Origin: Nocardia sp. NBC_01503
Lineage (GTDB): Bacteria; Actinomycetota; Actinomycetes; Mycobacteriales; Mycobacteriaceae
DNA length: 64,000 nucleotides
Reading direction: 5' to 3'
Assembly (NCBI RefSeq): GCF_036327755.1
Contig: NZ_CP109596.1
Coordinates: 2,790,001-2,854,000 of the forward strand
Shown: positions 24,676 to 33,373 of the stretch, in pieces
How the letters are laid out: the number at the start of each line of letters is the position of its first letter
Position numbering within the stretch: position 1 is the first letter of the stretch
Notes under the pieces: model-generated
What the model was told of the DNA's origin: nothing
The model's input: the letters and a program-made list of their open reading frames with translations, nothing else
Database searches by the model: none
Made by a program: the position numbers and the translations under genes

Positions 24676-25998
24676 TTAGCGCTCGACGATCGCGACGACG
24701 CCCTGGCCGCCCGCGGCGCAGATGGAGACGAGCGCGCGCCCGCCGCCGTTCTCCGCCAGCATCTTCGCGGTGGAGGCGATGATGCGGCCGCCGGTCGCGG
24801 CGAACGGGTGGCCCGCCGCCAGCGAGGAGCCGTTCACATTCAGCTTGCCGCGGTCGATGGAGCCCAGCGCGCCGTCCAGGCCCAGGCGCTCCTTGCAGTA
24901 CTGGTCCGATTCCCAGCCCTGCAGGGTGGCGAGCACCACCGAGGCGAAGGCCTCGTGGATCTCGTAGAAGTCGAAGTCCTGCAGTGTCAGGCCATTTCGG
25001 GCCAGCATGCGCGGCACCGCGTAGGTCGGGGCCATGAGCAGCCCATCCGGTCCGTGGATGTAGTCGACGGCGGCGACCTCGGAGTCGACCAGGTAGGCCA
25101 GCGGCGACAGGTTGTGCGCGGCGGCCCACTCATCGCTCGACAGCAGCACGGTGGAGGCGCCGTCGGTGAGCGGGGTCGAGTTGCCCGCGGTCATGGTGGC
25201 GTCGCCCGCCTTGACGCCGAAGACCGGCTTGAGCGTCGACAGCTTCTCGATGGTCGAGCCCGGACGCAGGTTGTCATCGCGGGTCAGCCCGAGGAACGGG
25301 GTCACCAGATCGTCGAAGAAGCCGCGGTCGTACGCGGCGGCCATATTCCGGTGCGACAGGTAGGCCAGCTCGTCCTGCGCCTCGCGGGCGATGCCGAATT
25401 CCTTGGCGGTGATGGCGGCGTGCTCACCCATCGAGAGTCCGGTGCGCGGTTCGGCATTGCGCGGGATCTCGATGCCGACCATGGACGGGCGCAGGCGGCC
25501 GACCAGCTTGGCGTAGTCCTTGTTGTTCTTGGCGCGGTTGGCGTCGAGCATCCACTCGCGCATGCTCTCGCTGACGCCGATCGGCGCGTCCGAGGTGGTG
25601 TCGGTGCCGCCGCCGATACCTGCTTCGAAGCGGCCCAGCGCGATGCCGTCGGCCACGGTCTGAATGGCCTGCAGGCCGGTGCCGCAGGCGAGCTGCAGAT
25701 CATGCGCCGGGGTGTAGGGGGACAGGGTGGAGCCGAGCACGCTCTCGCGGATCATGCCGTGCTCGCCGACGCGCTTGAGGACCGCGCCGCCGACGACCAT
25801 GCCCAGGCGCTCGCCCTGCAGCCCGAAGCGGCTGACCAGACCGTTCAGCGCGGCGGTGAACATGTCCTGGTTGGAGGCGTGCGCGTACTTGCCGTCGGAG
25901 CGGGCGAACGGAATCCGGTTGCCGCCGAGGATTGCGACAGGCTTGGCCTGCTTTGCGGTCTTGGCCGCGGGCTTCGCCGAACGGGCTTTGGTGGTCAC
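24676..25998 (-). CDS. fadA2: Acetyl-CoA C-acyltransferase (thiolase, FadA2-like)
   Basis: Cleaves 3-ketoacyl-CoA with CoA, the last step of beta-oxidation. 440 residues. Seen are the nucleophilic cysteine region [15 protein letters not shown] (Cys near residue 106), the later [34 protein letters not shown] with the catalytic His, and the second cysteine near the C-terminus in [12 protein letters not shown] start at 25998, with a Lys/Ala-rich N-terminal extension ([17 protein letters not shown]). It is divergent from fabG4 across 170 bp holding a TetR-type palindrome, and convergent at its 3' end with a shared terminator. Same neighbours as Rv0243. Confidence 0.93.
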   Translation of the reverse strand: MTTKARSAKPAAKTAKQAKPVAILGGNRIPFARSDGKYAHASNQDMFTAALNGLVSRFGLQGERLGMVVGGAVLKRVGEHGMIRESVLGSTLSPYTPAHDLQLACGTGLQAIQTVADGIALGRFEAGIGGGTDTTSDAPIGVSESMREWMLDANRAKNNKDYAKLVGRLRPSMVGIEIPRNAEPRTGLSMGEHAAITAKEFGIAREAQDELAYLSHRNMAAAYDRGFFDDLVTPFLGLTRDDNLRPGSTIEKLSTLKPVFGVKAGDATMTAGNSTPLTDGASTVLLSSDEWAAAHNLSPLAYLVDSEVAAVDYIHGPDGLLMAPTYAVPRMLARNGLTLQDFDFYEIHEAFASVVLATLQGWESDQYCKERLGLDGALGSIDRGKLNVNGSSLAAGHPFAATGGRIIASTAKMLAENGGGRALVSICAAGGQGVVAIVER

Positions 25999-26075
25999 TC
26001 GAGTCTCCAGTGTCTCGTCGGGTGGATTTCCGTACTCGCACGATCCGGGGGACCGGCGCTGGTCGGTTTACATTA

Positions 26076-26095
26076 AACTTACTCTGGAGTAAGTT
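26076..26095. promoter_or_regulatory. TetR-type operator between fadA2 and fabG4
   Basis: AACTTACTC TG GAGTAAGTT is a perfect 9+2+9 palindrome. It lies 78 bp from the fadA2 start and 74 bp from the fabG4 start. A closely matching site (15 of 18 arm bases) is found at 30727-30746 upstream of the tetR gene. Confidence 0.75.
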
Positions 26096-26168
26096 CATTT
26101 GTCGACACCGTACCCCGCGTTTGTGCGCGACATCGCCCCCGGGGCCTAGACAAGAGAAGGTAGGAACA

Positions 26169-27527
26169 GTGGCAGCCAGCAAGAGCAAGGGCGCTCCCAA
26201 CCTGTACGGATCTTTCATCCACTCTGCTCCCGGCGCGTTCCTGGCGAGCAAACTGGGTCTGCCGCAGCCGGAGAACCTGCGCCGCTATGTCGCCGGCCAG
26301 CCGGCCCTCCCGGGTCCGGTACTGATCGGCGGTAAGGGCCGGGTCGCCGACGCTGCCCGAAACCTGCTGTCGGACTACACCTTCGCCGATTCGGTCACCC
26401 CGGGCACCAAGCTCGGCGCGCTGGTCTTCGACGCCACGGGCATTCGCACCATCGAAGAGCTGCAGCAGCTGTTCGACTTCTTCCAGCCCGCCATGCGCAG
26501 CCTCGCCGCGTCCGGTCGCGTGCTGGTCATCGGCACCACCCCCGAGCTGACCGCGAGCGTCGACGAGCAGATCGCCCAGCGCGCGCTCGAGGGCTTCAGC
26601 CGCTCGGTCGCCAAGGAGCTGCTGCGCGGCGCCACCGGCAACCTGGTGTACCTGCACCCCGAGGCCGCCGCCACCGCCACCGGCCTGGAATCCACGCTGC
26701 GCTTCATCCTTTCGGGCAAGTCGGCCTTCGTCGACGGCCAGGTGTTCCGCGTCGGCAAGGACGACTCCACCGCCCCGGCCAGCTGGGACAAGCCCCTCGC
26801 GGGCAAGGTCGCCGTGGTCACCGGCGCCGCGCGCGGCATCGGCGCGACCATCGCGGAGGTGTTCGCTCGCGACGGTGCCACCGTGATCGTCGCCGATATC
26901 CCGGCCGCCGGCGAGGCGCTCTCCGAGACCGCCAACAAGGTCGGCGCGACCGCCCTCGCGCTGGACGTCACCGCTCCCGACGCCGCCGAGAAGCTGGCCG
27001 AGTTCGCCACCAAGCGCTTCGGCGGTATCGACATCGTCGTGCACAACGCCGGTATCACCCGCGACAAGCTGCTCGCGAATATGGACGAGGGCCGCTGGAA
27101 CTCGGTCATCAACGTGAATCTCGCCGCGCCGCACCGCATTACCGAGGGCCTGGTCGCCGCGGGTGCGCTCAAGTCCGGTGGCCGCGTCATCGACGTCTCC
27201 TCCATCGCCGGTATCGCGGGCAACCGCGGCCAGACCAACTACGGCGCCTCCAAGGCCGGTGTCATCGGCATGGTGAACGCCGAGGCGCCGAAGCTGGCCG
27301 AAAAGGGCATCACCATCAATGCCGTCGCGCCGGGCTTCATCGAGACCGCCATGACCGCCGCCATCCCGCTGACCACCCGTGAGGCCGGTCGCCTGATGAG
27401 CTCGCTGCTGCAGGGCGGTCAGACCGTCGACGTCGCCGAGACCATCGCCTACTTCGCCTCGCCGGCGTCGAACGCGGTGTCCGGCAATATCGTTCGCGTC
27501 TGTGGCCAGAGCCTGATCGGAGCATGA
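26169..27527 (+). CDS. fabG4: High-molecular-weight 3-oxoacyl reductase (FabG4-like SDR)
   Basis: 452 residues with two Rossmann-like halves. The N-terminal half has a flavodoxin-like fold and lacks catalytic residues. The C-terminal half is a full short-chain reductase: [19 protein letters not shown] (cofactor loop), HNAGITRD (NNAG-type), [21 protein letters not shown] (the Ser and Tyr-x-x-x-Lys of the active site). This two-domain layout matches the NAD(H)-dependent FabG4 of mycobacteria (Rv0242c). Start GTG 26169 behind AAGGTAGG; the longer frame lacks this. It overlaps htdX by 4 bases (ATGA), so the two are translationally coupled. Confidence 0.95.
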   Translation: MAASKSKGAPNLYGSFIHSAPGAFLASKLGLPQPENLRRYVAGQPALPGPVLIGGKGRVADAARNLLSDYTFADSVTPGTKLGALVFDATGIRTIEELQQLFDFFQPAMRSLAASGRVLVIGTTPELTASVDEQIAQRALEGFSRSVAKELLRGATGNLVYLHPEAAATATGLESTLRFILSGKSAFVDGQVFRVGKDDSTAPASWDKPLAGKVAVVTGAARGIGATIAEVFARDGATVIVADIPAAGEALSETANKVGATALALDVTAPDAAEKLAEFATKRFGGIDIVVHNAGITRDKLLANMDEGRWNSVINVNLAAPHRITEGLVAAGALKSGGRVIDVSSIAGIAGNRGQTNYGASKAGVIGMVNAEAPKLAEKGITINAVAPGFIETAMTAAIPLTTREAGRLMSSLLQGGQTVDVAETIAYFASPASNAVSGNIVRVCGQSLIGA

Positions 27528-28393
27528 TGAGCCAGACCATCACGCTCGGCGAGGTGCCGAAGAACTCCAGCCTGTTCGTCAAGGCCGCGCTCGGTGCGGT
27601 GCCGGTGCCCGGCCTCTCGAACCGTCCGTCGAAGCTGCCGGACCGCGTCGTGCGGCTGGAGGGCTTCAAGGTCGACCCGGATCACCTGGCCGCCTACTGC
27701 CACGCCACCGGACAGCGCTTCGGTGACGCGCTGCCGCTGACCTACCCGTTCGTGCTCAGCTTCCCGCTCGCCATGCAGCTGGTCGTCGCCCGCGACTTCC
27801 CGTTCGTGGCGGTCGGCGCGGTGCACGCGGAGAACGTGATCGAGCGGACCCGGGAGATCTCGGTCGCCGAACCCCTCGATTTCGAGACTCATATCGAGAA
27901 CCTGCGCGAGCACCCCAAGGGCCTGCTCGTGGACGCCATCACCGAGGTGAGCGTGGGCCGGGAACTGGTGTGGCGGCAGGTCACCACCTTCCTGCATCAG
28001 CAGCGCACCTCGCTCTCGGGTGGACCCAAGCCCGAGCCGAAGCCGGACGAGGTTCCGCCGCCGCCGCTGCGCACGCTGCGGGTGGATCAGAAGATGATCA
28101 ACCGGTACGCCGCGGCCTCCGGTGATCACAATCCGATCCACACCTCCGCATTGGGCGCCAAGGCTTTCGGGTTCCCGAAGCCGATCGCGCACGGAATGTG
28201 GTCGGCCGCGAACATTCTCGCCAACCTCGAGGGCCGCATTCCCGAGAAGACCACGTACGCGGTCAAATTCGGGAAGCCGATCCTGTTGCCGTCGACGGTC
28301 AACGTCTACGCCGACAAGGTCGCGGGCGGTTGGGATCTCGCCCTGAAGAACCCCAAGAAGGGCTACCCGCACCTCACCGCCACCCTCCGCTGA
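27524..28393 (+). CDS. htdX: 3-hydroxyacyl-thioester dehydratase (HtdX-like, MaoC hot-dog fold)
   Basis: 289 residues. Dehydrates (R)-3-hydroxyacyl thioesters in fatty acid metabolism. The C-terminal hot-dog domain has the R-hydratase motif around [23 protein letters not shown] (quoted in part: [12 protein letters not shown]), with the catalytic Asp and His, and later [16 protein letters not shown]. The N-terminal half is a second, degenerate hot-dog domain. It overlaps fabG4 by 4 bp and so lies in the same operon, matching the mycobacterial Rv0242c-Rv0241c pair. ATG at 27524; the adjacent ATG at 27527 is equally possible. Confidence 0.93.
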   Translation: MMSQTITLGEVPKNSSLFVKAALGAVPVPGLSNRPSKLPDRVVRLEGFKVDPDHLAAYCHATGQRFGDALPLTYPFVLSFPLAMQLVVARDFPFVAVGAVHAENVIERTREISVAEPLDFETHIENLREHPKGLLVDAITEVSVGRELVWRQVTTFLHQQRTSLSGGPKPEPKPDEVPPPPLRTLRVDQKMINRYAAASGDHNPIHTSALGAKAFGFPKPIAHGMWSAANILANLEGRIPEKTTYAVKFGKPILLPSTVNVYADKVAGGWDLALKNPKKGYPHLTATLR

Positions 28394-28398
28394 TTCGG

Positions 28399-28424
28399 AC
28401 CGCCATCGTCCCCCCGGTGGCGGT
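28399..28424 (+). terminator. Possible terminator after htdX
   Basis: ACCGCCATCG (28399-28408) and CGGTGGCGGT (28415-28424) pair with one G-U-type mismatch around a C-rich loop, six bases after the htdX stop. There is no clear U tract. Confidence 0.5.
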
Positions 28425-28502
28425 GGCACACCGAAGCCATTCCGGCGCACCCGGTATGGCAAGTTGGAGACAGTTTCACAGCAGACTTGGGGTCGCGCAG
28501 CG

Positions 28503-28524
28503 GCGATGGTTCTCGAACCATCGC
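28503..28524 (-). terminator. Hairpin downstream of the DUF5685 gene
   Basis: GCGATGGTTC (28503-28512) and GAACCATCGC (28515-28524) form a near-perfect palindrome in the 288-bp gap after htdX, about 160 bp past the minus-strand stop at 28682. It could end that transcript; it lacks a clear U tract. Confidence 0.45.
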
Positions 28525-28681
28525 GGCGGCCGCCTACCACAGGTAGGGTCGGGCCGCCGATAGCGATCGGCCCCATCGGGGCGGGGCGAGAGCCGCGCAC
28601 CGCTTCACCACCGTATGTCGCCACGCAGGGGTTTCGACATCCGGTAGGGGAATCGGTGTGCGGCTTTTACGTTTTCGGCGC

Positions 28682-29977
28682 TCAGCAGCTGCAATCGCAG
28701 CCGCAGCAGTCGCAATCGCAGCAGTCGCAGCCGCTACAGCAGTCGCCGCAGTCGCAGCAGTCGCCACAGTCGCAGCAATCCCGCTTCAGCCAGGACTCCC
28801 TGCGTTCACCCGTGCACGGCCGGGTGTGTTCGGAGCAGCACGCGTATCCGGTGCAGTACTGCGTAAGCCCGATTCCGATGCCCTCCCAGAACCCGGGACG
28901 GCGGACGGGGGTCCGCGGCGGCTCGGTGCCGAACACCGCGTGCGGCAAGCCACTTATCGCTGCGGAGTAATCCCCCGTCATCCCGGCGTGCTTTCGGCCG
29001 GGATCCACAGCCGTCGTATGGATCCCGGCCGAGAACATGCCGGGCTGACGGAGTTCTGCTGCGGGGATGACGGTTTCGGCGCTGTGCCGAGTGGCGCCGC
29101 AGGCGTGCGTGGCGCAGGCGTGCACGGTTCCGGCGGCGCGGCCGAGTTTGCGGACGACGCCGTGCAGCGGGTCCAGCAGCATCCAGCGGACGGATGCCGT
29201 GCGATCCAGGCCCACCCGCACCAGTGCGGCTTTGAGCAGCGAATTCGATTCGCGCAGTAGGGCGTGCGCGTCGGCGGTGCTGGTACCGGTGGCGGTCAGG
29301 GGATTGAAGCGGCCCGCCTCGCGATCTTCGTCGATGTCTTCGATGGCGTCCGCGAGATGGGCGATGCGGCCGAAATGCCAGCCCGCTTCCCGTAGCGCAT
29401 CGGTGTTTTCGGGGCGTCCGGCCAGGATCGCGGTGTGCGCGAACAATTCCGCGGCGCACAGCTGGGTCGGAGCGGTCAGCTCGGCCAGTGTCGCACCGGA
29501 TTCCTCCAGCGCCACTTGCGATTCGATCGCGGTGATGAGGGGTTCGATATCCAGGCCGATGGGCTCGGCGGCCACGCGCGCCCGCTTGTGCCAGCGGTCG
29601 GCGACGTGCGCCATGGGCCGCTTGCTCAGGCGGCGGGTGTCGCCGTCGTCGATGTGATCGCGAATCTTGGCCGCGCCCAACAGCAGTGCGGCGGTGGCGG
29701 CCAGCTGTACGCCGGGGGAGTCCGCGGGAGCGACACTCGCCTTGCGCATACCGCGCAGCGGGCAGGGTCCGGCGTCGGTGCGCTCGAGGGTGAGCGTCTG
29801 CTGCGCCTCGGTGAGTACGCCGAGCACGATGGCATCGGTATTGGTGGCGGCCCGCGCGAGCTGCCCGTGCCCGTCCCGCAGACCGAGGCAGAGCCCGCAC
29901 AGCTGGGTTTGCCAGGAGGTCGCCTCCATGCCGTACTTGGCGGCGTTATGCGCACACGGCTTGAGCATTCCGAACAA
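28682..29977 (-). CDS. DUF5685-family protein with Cys-rich tail and an embedded palindromic repeat
   Basis: About 431 residues. It opens MFGMLKPCAHNAA and continues LCGLCLGLRDGHGQLAR, which I associate with the DUF5685 family. HxxD-like and DEDxEAGRFNPL segments in the middle look prenyltransferase-like (helical, Asp-rich). The tail is extraordinary: the last 32 residues contain 17 cysteines in DCCDCG-type repeats, probably a metal-binding extension. Residues ~309-335 (QPGMFSAGIH and VDPGRKHAGMTG) are encoded by a complete palindromic repeat (28975-29051), read in frame. Start TTG 29977 is preferred because it follows ACGGGGAC; the longer frame begins at 30028. Function is unknown. Confidence 0.75.
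   Translation of the reverse strand: MFGMLKPCAHNAAKYGMEATSWQTQLCGLCLGLRDGHGQLARAATNTDAIVLGVLTEAQQTLTLERTDAGPCPLRGMRKASVAPADSPGVQLAATAALLLGAAKIRDHIDDGDTRRLSKRPMAHVADRWHKRARVAAEPIGLDIEPLITAIESQVALEESGATLAELTAPTQLCAAELFAHTAILAGRPENTDALREAGWHFGRIAHLADAIEDIDEDREAGRFNPLTATGTSTADAHALLRESNSLLKAALVRVGLDRTASVRWMLLDPLHGVVRKLGRAAGTVHACATHACGATRHSAETVIPAAELRQPGMFSAGIHTTAVDPGRKHAGMTGDYSAAISGLPHAVFGTEPPRTPVRRPGFWEGIGIGLTQYCTGYACCSEHTRPCTGERRESWLKRDCCDCGDCCDCGDCCSGCDCCDCDCCGCDCSC
28975..29051. repeat. GTCATCCCGG-type palindromic element, copy B (inside a CDS)
   Basis: Left arm 28975-29009 begins CCGTCATCCCGGCGTGC and ends GGATCCACA. Right arm 29018-29051 mirrors it and ends GCCGGGCTGACGG. Both arms, about 35 bases each, and the short middle are read in frame within the DUF5685 gene. 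Confidence 0.85.
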
Positions 29978-30087
29978 TGCGAGTCCCCGTTTCCCCGGCC
30001 GGAGCGCACCGGCCGTCCAACAACACAATCCGAGCGACTGTGGCAGGCGTTAACGGGACTGGCAAGCGCTGCGGGAAATTCGTCCCG

Positions 30088-30696
30088 TCAGGCGGGTTCG
30101 GCTTCCTTCTTCTTACCGGACAAACCACGCCAGGCGAGGTTGTCGAGCAGGTCCACCGCCTCGGCCATATCGACGGTGCCGCTGGCGACCCGATCGGCGA
30201 TGGCCTCGCCCGCGCCGATCACCGCCACCGACACCACCTCGAAATTGGTGCCGGGTTCGGCGTATTTGGCGCTGGATTCGAGCAGTTTCGCGGTGAGCTC
30301 GATGACCCGGTCCCGGCTGTTGGAGATCTCCGAGGCGAAGGGTTGCTGGCCGAGTGCCTGCCGATACAGCACCTGCCAGGACAGCCGGTTCTGGTCCACG
30401 TAGGACAGGAACGCTTCCAGGCCCGCCCGCAGCTGTTCGTGCGGGGTGAGCTTGGGATTGCCCGCCACCGCGACGGCTTCGATGAAGCGCATGCTCTCGC
30501 GGTGGATGCAGGCGCGGAACAGTTCGTCCTTGGAGCCGTAGTACAGGTAGAGCATGGGTTTGGAGATCTTCGCCTCGGCGGCGATGGCATCCATGGAGGT
30601 GTCGTGATAACCCTTGCGCGAGAAGACCTCCACCGCGGCGTCGAGCATCTGCTGCTCGCGCACCGCGCGGGGAAGTCGTTTCGTTCCGCCTGCCAT
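30088..30696 (-). CDS. TetR-family transcriptional regulator (Rv0238-like)
   Basis: 202 residues. The N-terminal helix-turn-helix is clear: REQQMLDAAVEVFSRKGYHD, then MDAIAAEAKISKPMLYLYYGSK (quoted in pieces; recognition helix around residue 45). The C-terminal ligand domain resembles fatty-acid-responsive TetR proteins. The start is placed at the second ATG (30696) because AGGAG precedes it by 7 bases; the first ATG overlaps that site. A palindrome at 30727-30746, 31 bp upstream, closely resembles the one between fadA2 and fabG4, so autoregulation and control of that locus are inferred. The effector could be an acyl-CoA; this is not shown. Confidence 0.92.
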   Translation of the reverse strand: MAGGTKRLPRAVREQQMLDAAVEVFSRKGYHDTSMDAIAAEAKISKPMLYLYYGSKDELFRACIHRESMRFIEAVAVAGNPKLTPHEQLRAGLEAFLSYVDQNRLSWQVLYRQALGQQPFASEISNSRDRVIELTAKLLESSAKYAEPGTNFEVVSVAVIGAGEAIADRVASGTVDMAEAVDLLDNLAWRGLSGKKKEAEPA

Positions 30697-30726
30697 CCAC
30701 ATCTCCTAGGACATATCGAAGCCCCT

Positions 30727-30746
30727 ATCTTACTCCAAGGTAAGTT
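30727..30746. promoter_or_regulatory. TetR-type operator upstream of the tetR gene
   Basis: ATCTTACTC CA AGGTAAGTT matches the fadA2/fabG4 palindrome at 15 of 18 arm positions. It sits where an autorepressor would block the tetR promoter. Confidence 0.7.
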
Positions 30747-30783
30747 CCGCGAGTGCGAATTGCCGGTGATTCGCCATCAGGCG

Positions 30784-31944
30784 TCAGCAGTGTGGAGCGG
30801 TGCCCTTGTACTTTGCCATCCGAAGTACCGAGGCATCCACCTGGCTTCCCGGTAGGCGGCCGGCTCGCACCGCCTGCACCAGGCGATCCAGCACCTGCGG
30901 CACCGCGTCGGTGGTGATCCACAGGGCATTGTCGGCCCCCGCGACCAGGGCGGCTTCCACCGCGTCCTCGATGCTCATACGCGCGGTGATGGCGGCCATA
31001 CCCCCCAGATCATCGGTGAAGATCACACCGTCGAACGGCGCCGCGTCATAGCCCGTGCCATTGCGCAACAGGGCCATGGCCTCCTTGCTGATGCTGGCGG
31101 GTTTGCCCGGCTCGGTCAGCCCGGGCACATCCAGATGTCCGACCATAACCGCCGAACCGGAGTCGATCAGCTTGCGATACGGCACCAGATCCGAGGTCTG
31201 CAACTGATCCAGCGGCGGGGTCTTCACCGCACCGGTGTGCGAATCGCCCGAACCCGAACCGTGGCCCGGAAAATGCTTCATGACGGTGCCGAGACCGGCA
31301 TCGTGCGCGGCGCGGATATAGGCATCGGCGTACTGCGTCACCACCTCCGGATCATCGGAGAAGGAGCGGTCGCCGATCACCGAATCATCGGGCTGGCTGC
31401 TCACATCCACATCCGGCGCGAAATCCACGGTGACGCCCAACGCCTTCAACTTCTTCGAACGATCCAGGCTGAAGGTGTAGAACTCGTCCGCGCTCATCTG
31501 GCCGACGGTCGCGCGCGCCGAGGGCGCGACCCCGATCAGGTCCTTCGCTCGCGAAACCCGGCCGCCCTCTTCGTCGATGGTGACCATGAGCGGGGTGCGC
31601 GAGGCGGACTGCACCTTGTCGATCTGATGCTGGGCGAGCATCGCCTTATCGGTCCAGCTGCCGACGAAGATGCCGCCGATCTGCTCGGTCTTCACCACAT
31701 TCTCGGCATCGGCCTCCCCGGTCACGCCGACGGTGAGCAACTGCGCCAGCTTCTGCCGCAGGGTGAACTGCGACAGATATCCGGCCGCGCAATCCTGTTG
31801 CCCCGGAGTCGTTGTCGGCGGAACGGTACTGCTCGGAGTGGTCTCGGTGCTGCTCGGTGCCGATTCGTTGGTGCCGCCGCTACCCGAACACGCGGTCAGC
31901 ACAACGGCGGACATTGCCAGCACGATCCCCGGAACTAGGCGCAT
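30784..31944 (-). CDS. lpqI: Lipoprotein LpqI, beta-N-acetylglucosaminidase (GH3, NagZ-like)
   Basis: 386 residues from ATG 31944 (MRLVPGIVLAMSAVVLTAC), a signal peptide with lipobox LTAC, so it is anchored outside the membrane. The GH3 catalytic domain shows KHFPGHGSGSGDSHTG (the His-containing loop), the nucleophile region FTDDLGGMAAI, and MVGHLDVP. A Ser/Thr-rich spacer of ~35 residues follows the lipid-modified cysteine. It releases terminal N-acetylglucosamine from muropeptides in cell-wall recycling. Its mycobacterial counterpart (Rv0237) also adjoins the tetR gene. An upstream in-frame start (31989) lacks a signal sequence and is not used. Confidence 0.94.
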   Translation of the reverse strand: MRLVPGIVLAMSAVVLTACSGSGGTNESAPSSTETTPSSTVPPTTTPGQQDCAAGYLSQFTLRQKLAQLLTVGVTGEADAENVVKTEQIGGIFVGSWTDKAMLAQHQIDKVQSASRTPLMVTIDEEGGRVSRAKDLIGVAPSARATVGQMSADEFYTFSLDRSKKLKALGVTVDFAPDVDVSSQPDDSVIGDRSFSDDPEVVTQYADAYIRAAHDAGLGTVMKHFPGHGSGSGDSHTGAVKTPPLDQLQTSDLVPYRKLIDSGSAVMVGHLDVPGLTEPGKPASISKEAMALLRNGTGYDAAPFDGVIFTDDLGGMAAITARMSIEDAVEAALVAGADNALWITTDAVPQVLDRLVQAVRAGRLPGSQVDASVLRMAKYKGTAPHC

Positions 31945-32003
31945 GGGTCCGACGGTAGCGGTCCCCGCTCGCCCAGCCCACTTACACACCCGCCGCCGCG
32001 CCG

Positions 32004-33029
32004 CTACTTCGGTAGCTCATGGTGGCCGCCGAAGGCCTGGCGCATGGCCGAGAGCACCTTGTCCGCGTAGAGCGATTCGCCGCGAGAGGCGAAGCGCTGG
32101 AACAACGATGCGGCGAGTACGGGTGCGGGCACACCCTCGTCGATGGCGGCGTCCAGGGTCCAGCGGCCCTCACCGGAGTCCGAGACATTGCCGCCGAAGG
32201 AGTCCAGATTCGGATCGGCGTAGAGGGCGGCCGCGGTGAGGTCCAGCAGCCAGGAGGCGACCACCGAACCGCGCCGCCATACCTCGGTGACCTCGGGGAT
32301 ATCGATGTCGTAGCGGTAGAACTCGGGGTTCTCGAGTGGGGTGACCTCGGCCGAGTGCTCGGTGTCCTGAGCGTTGCCGACATTGGCCTTGTGCAGGATG
32401 TTCATCCCCTCGGAATACGCTGCCATGGCGCCGTATTCGATGCCGTTGTGCACCATCTTCACGAAGTGCCCGGCACCGGCCGGGCCGCAGTGCAGATAGC
32501 CCTGTTCGGCGGTGGAGGGGGTGCCGGTGCGGCCTGGTGTGCGCGGGGCGGCATCGACACCGGGTGCGATGGATTTCAGCAGCGGCTCGATATGGCTGAC
32601 CTGCGCGTCCTCACCGCCGATCATCAGGCAGAAGCCGCGCTCCAAACCGAATACGCCACCGGATGTTCCGATGTCGAGGTAGTGGATGCCTTTGGGCTGC
32701 AAGGCTTTCGATCGCTGGATGTCCTCGTGGTACCGGCTGTTGCCGCCGTCGATGATGATATCGCCGGGTTCGAGCAGGTCCGCGAGTTGATCGATGATCG
32801 CGCCGGTCGCGCCCGCCGGAATCATCACCCACACCACGCGCGGGGTATCGAGCATGCCGATGAACTTGGGCAGATCGGTGGTGCCGGCGAAGCTGTCGCC
32901 GAGTTCGGCGTCGAGTTCGTCGATATGCGGGCTGTGCAGTTCGAAGCCGACGGCGGTATGCCCGTCCCTGACGATGCGGCGCACGATATTGGCGCCCATC
33001 CGGCCCAATCCGATCATTCCGAGCTGCAT
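32004..33029 (-). CDS. gnd: 6-phosphogluconate dehydrogenase, decarboxylating, short form
   Basis: 341 residues, the short class (about 300-340, dimeric) rather than the 470-residue form. MQLGMIGLGRMGANIVRRI is the dinucleotide-binding loop; GFELHSPHID follows. IIDGGNSRYHEDIQRS and DIGTSGGVFGLERGFCLMIGG (quoted in part: DIGTSGGVFGLERG) are the substrate motifs, and GHFVKMVHNGIEYGAM holds the catalytic Lys and Asn. Oxidises 6-phosphogluconate to ribulose 5-phosphate, making NADH or NADPH in the pentose phosphate pathway. A small Pro/Thr/Gly insert (TPGRTGTPSTAEQ) is notable. It is the only enzyme of this pathway in the window. Confidence 0.95.
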   Translation of the reverse strand: MQLGMIGLGRMGANIVRRIVRDGHTAVGFELHSPHIDELDAELGDSFAGTTDLPKFIGMLDTPRVVWVMIPAGATGAIIDQLADLLEPGDIIIDGGNSRYHEDIQRSKALQPKGIHYLDIGTSGGVFGLERGFCLMIGGEDAQVSHIEPLLKSIAPGVDAAPRTPGRTGTPSTAEQGYLHCGPAGAGHFVKMVHNGIEYGAMAAYSEGMNILHKANVGNAQDTEHSAEVTPLENPEFYRYDIDIPEVTEVWRRGSVVASWLLDLTAAALYADPNLDSFGGNVSDSGEGRWTLDAAIDEGVPAPVLAASLFQRFASRGESLYADKVLSAMRQAFGGHHELPK

Positions 33030-33373
33030 GGCATCTCCTCGAGTCGTCCCGAACCCACGGGCGGCCCCGGGGTGCTGCGTGACTGTTCCCGCGCGATCGC
33101 CTCAATTGTCCCAGTTGTACGCGCCCGAAGATTTTTCCGGTCTCCCGGGCGTGGCGTGTAACGCCACCGAACGGGTGTCGATAGACGGGGTGGCTCCGTG
33201 CTGTTGCCAGACCCCCGACCCGGCAACCGCACGGAGCTCTCTTTCTGTCCGGCCCGCAGGTTGCGTACGAGTTGCTGCGAGCTCGGAGAACCTCTGCTGC
33301 CGGAGCCGCCCACTATGGTGGGCGATGGACTCGCGGGTGCGGGTCGGCATTCAACCATTTGGGAGGATGGTTC
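33030..33373. other. 344-bp intergenic region before the VanW-family gene
   Basis: I see no gene. It contains the small hairpin GTGGCGTGTAACGCCAC (around 33150-33166) and AT-richer segments near 33105-33135. It should contain promoters for the divergent gnd and VanW genes. Confidence 0.5.

Noticed and set aside
28464..28970. Gln/Ser-rich plus-strand frame and apparent short tandem array near 28680-28800
   Set aside because: The CAGTCGCAG-type repeats are the reverse complement of the cysteine-rich tail codons of the DUF5685 gene, not a separate gene or a CRISPR array.
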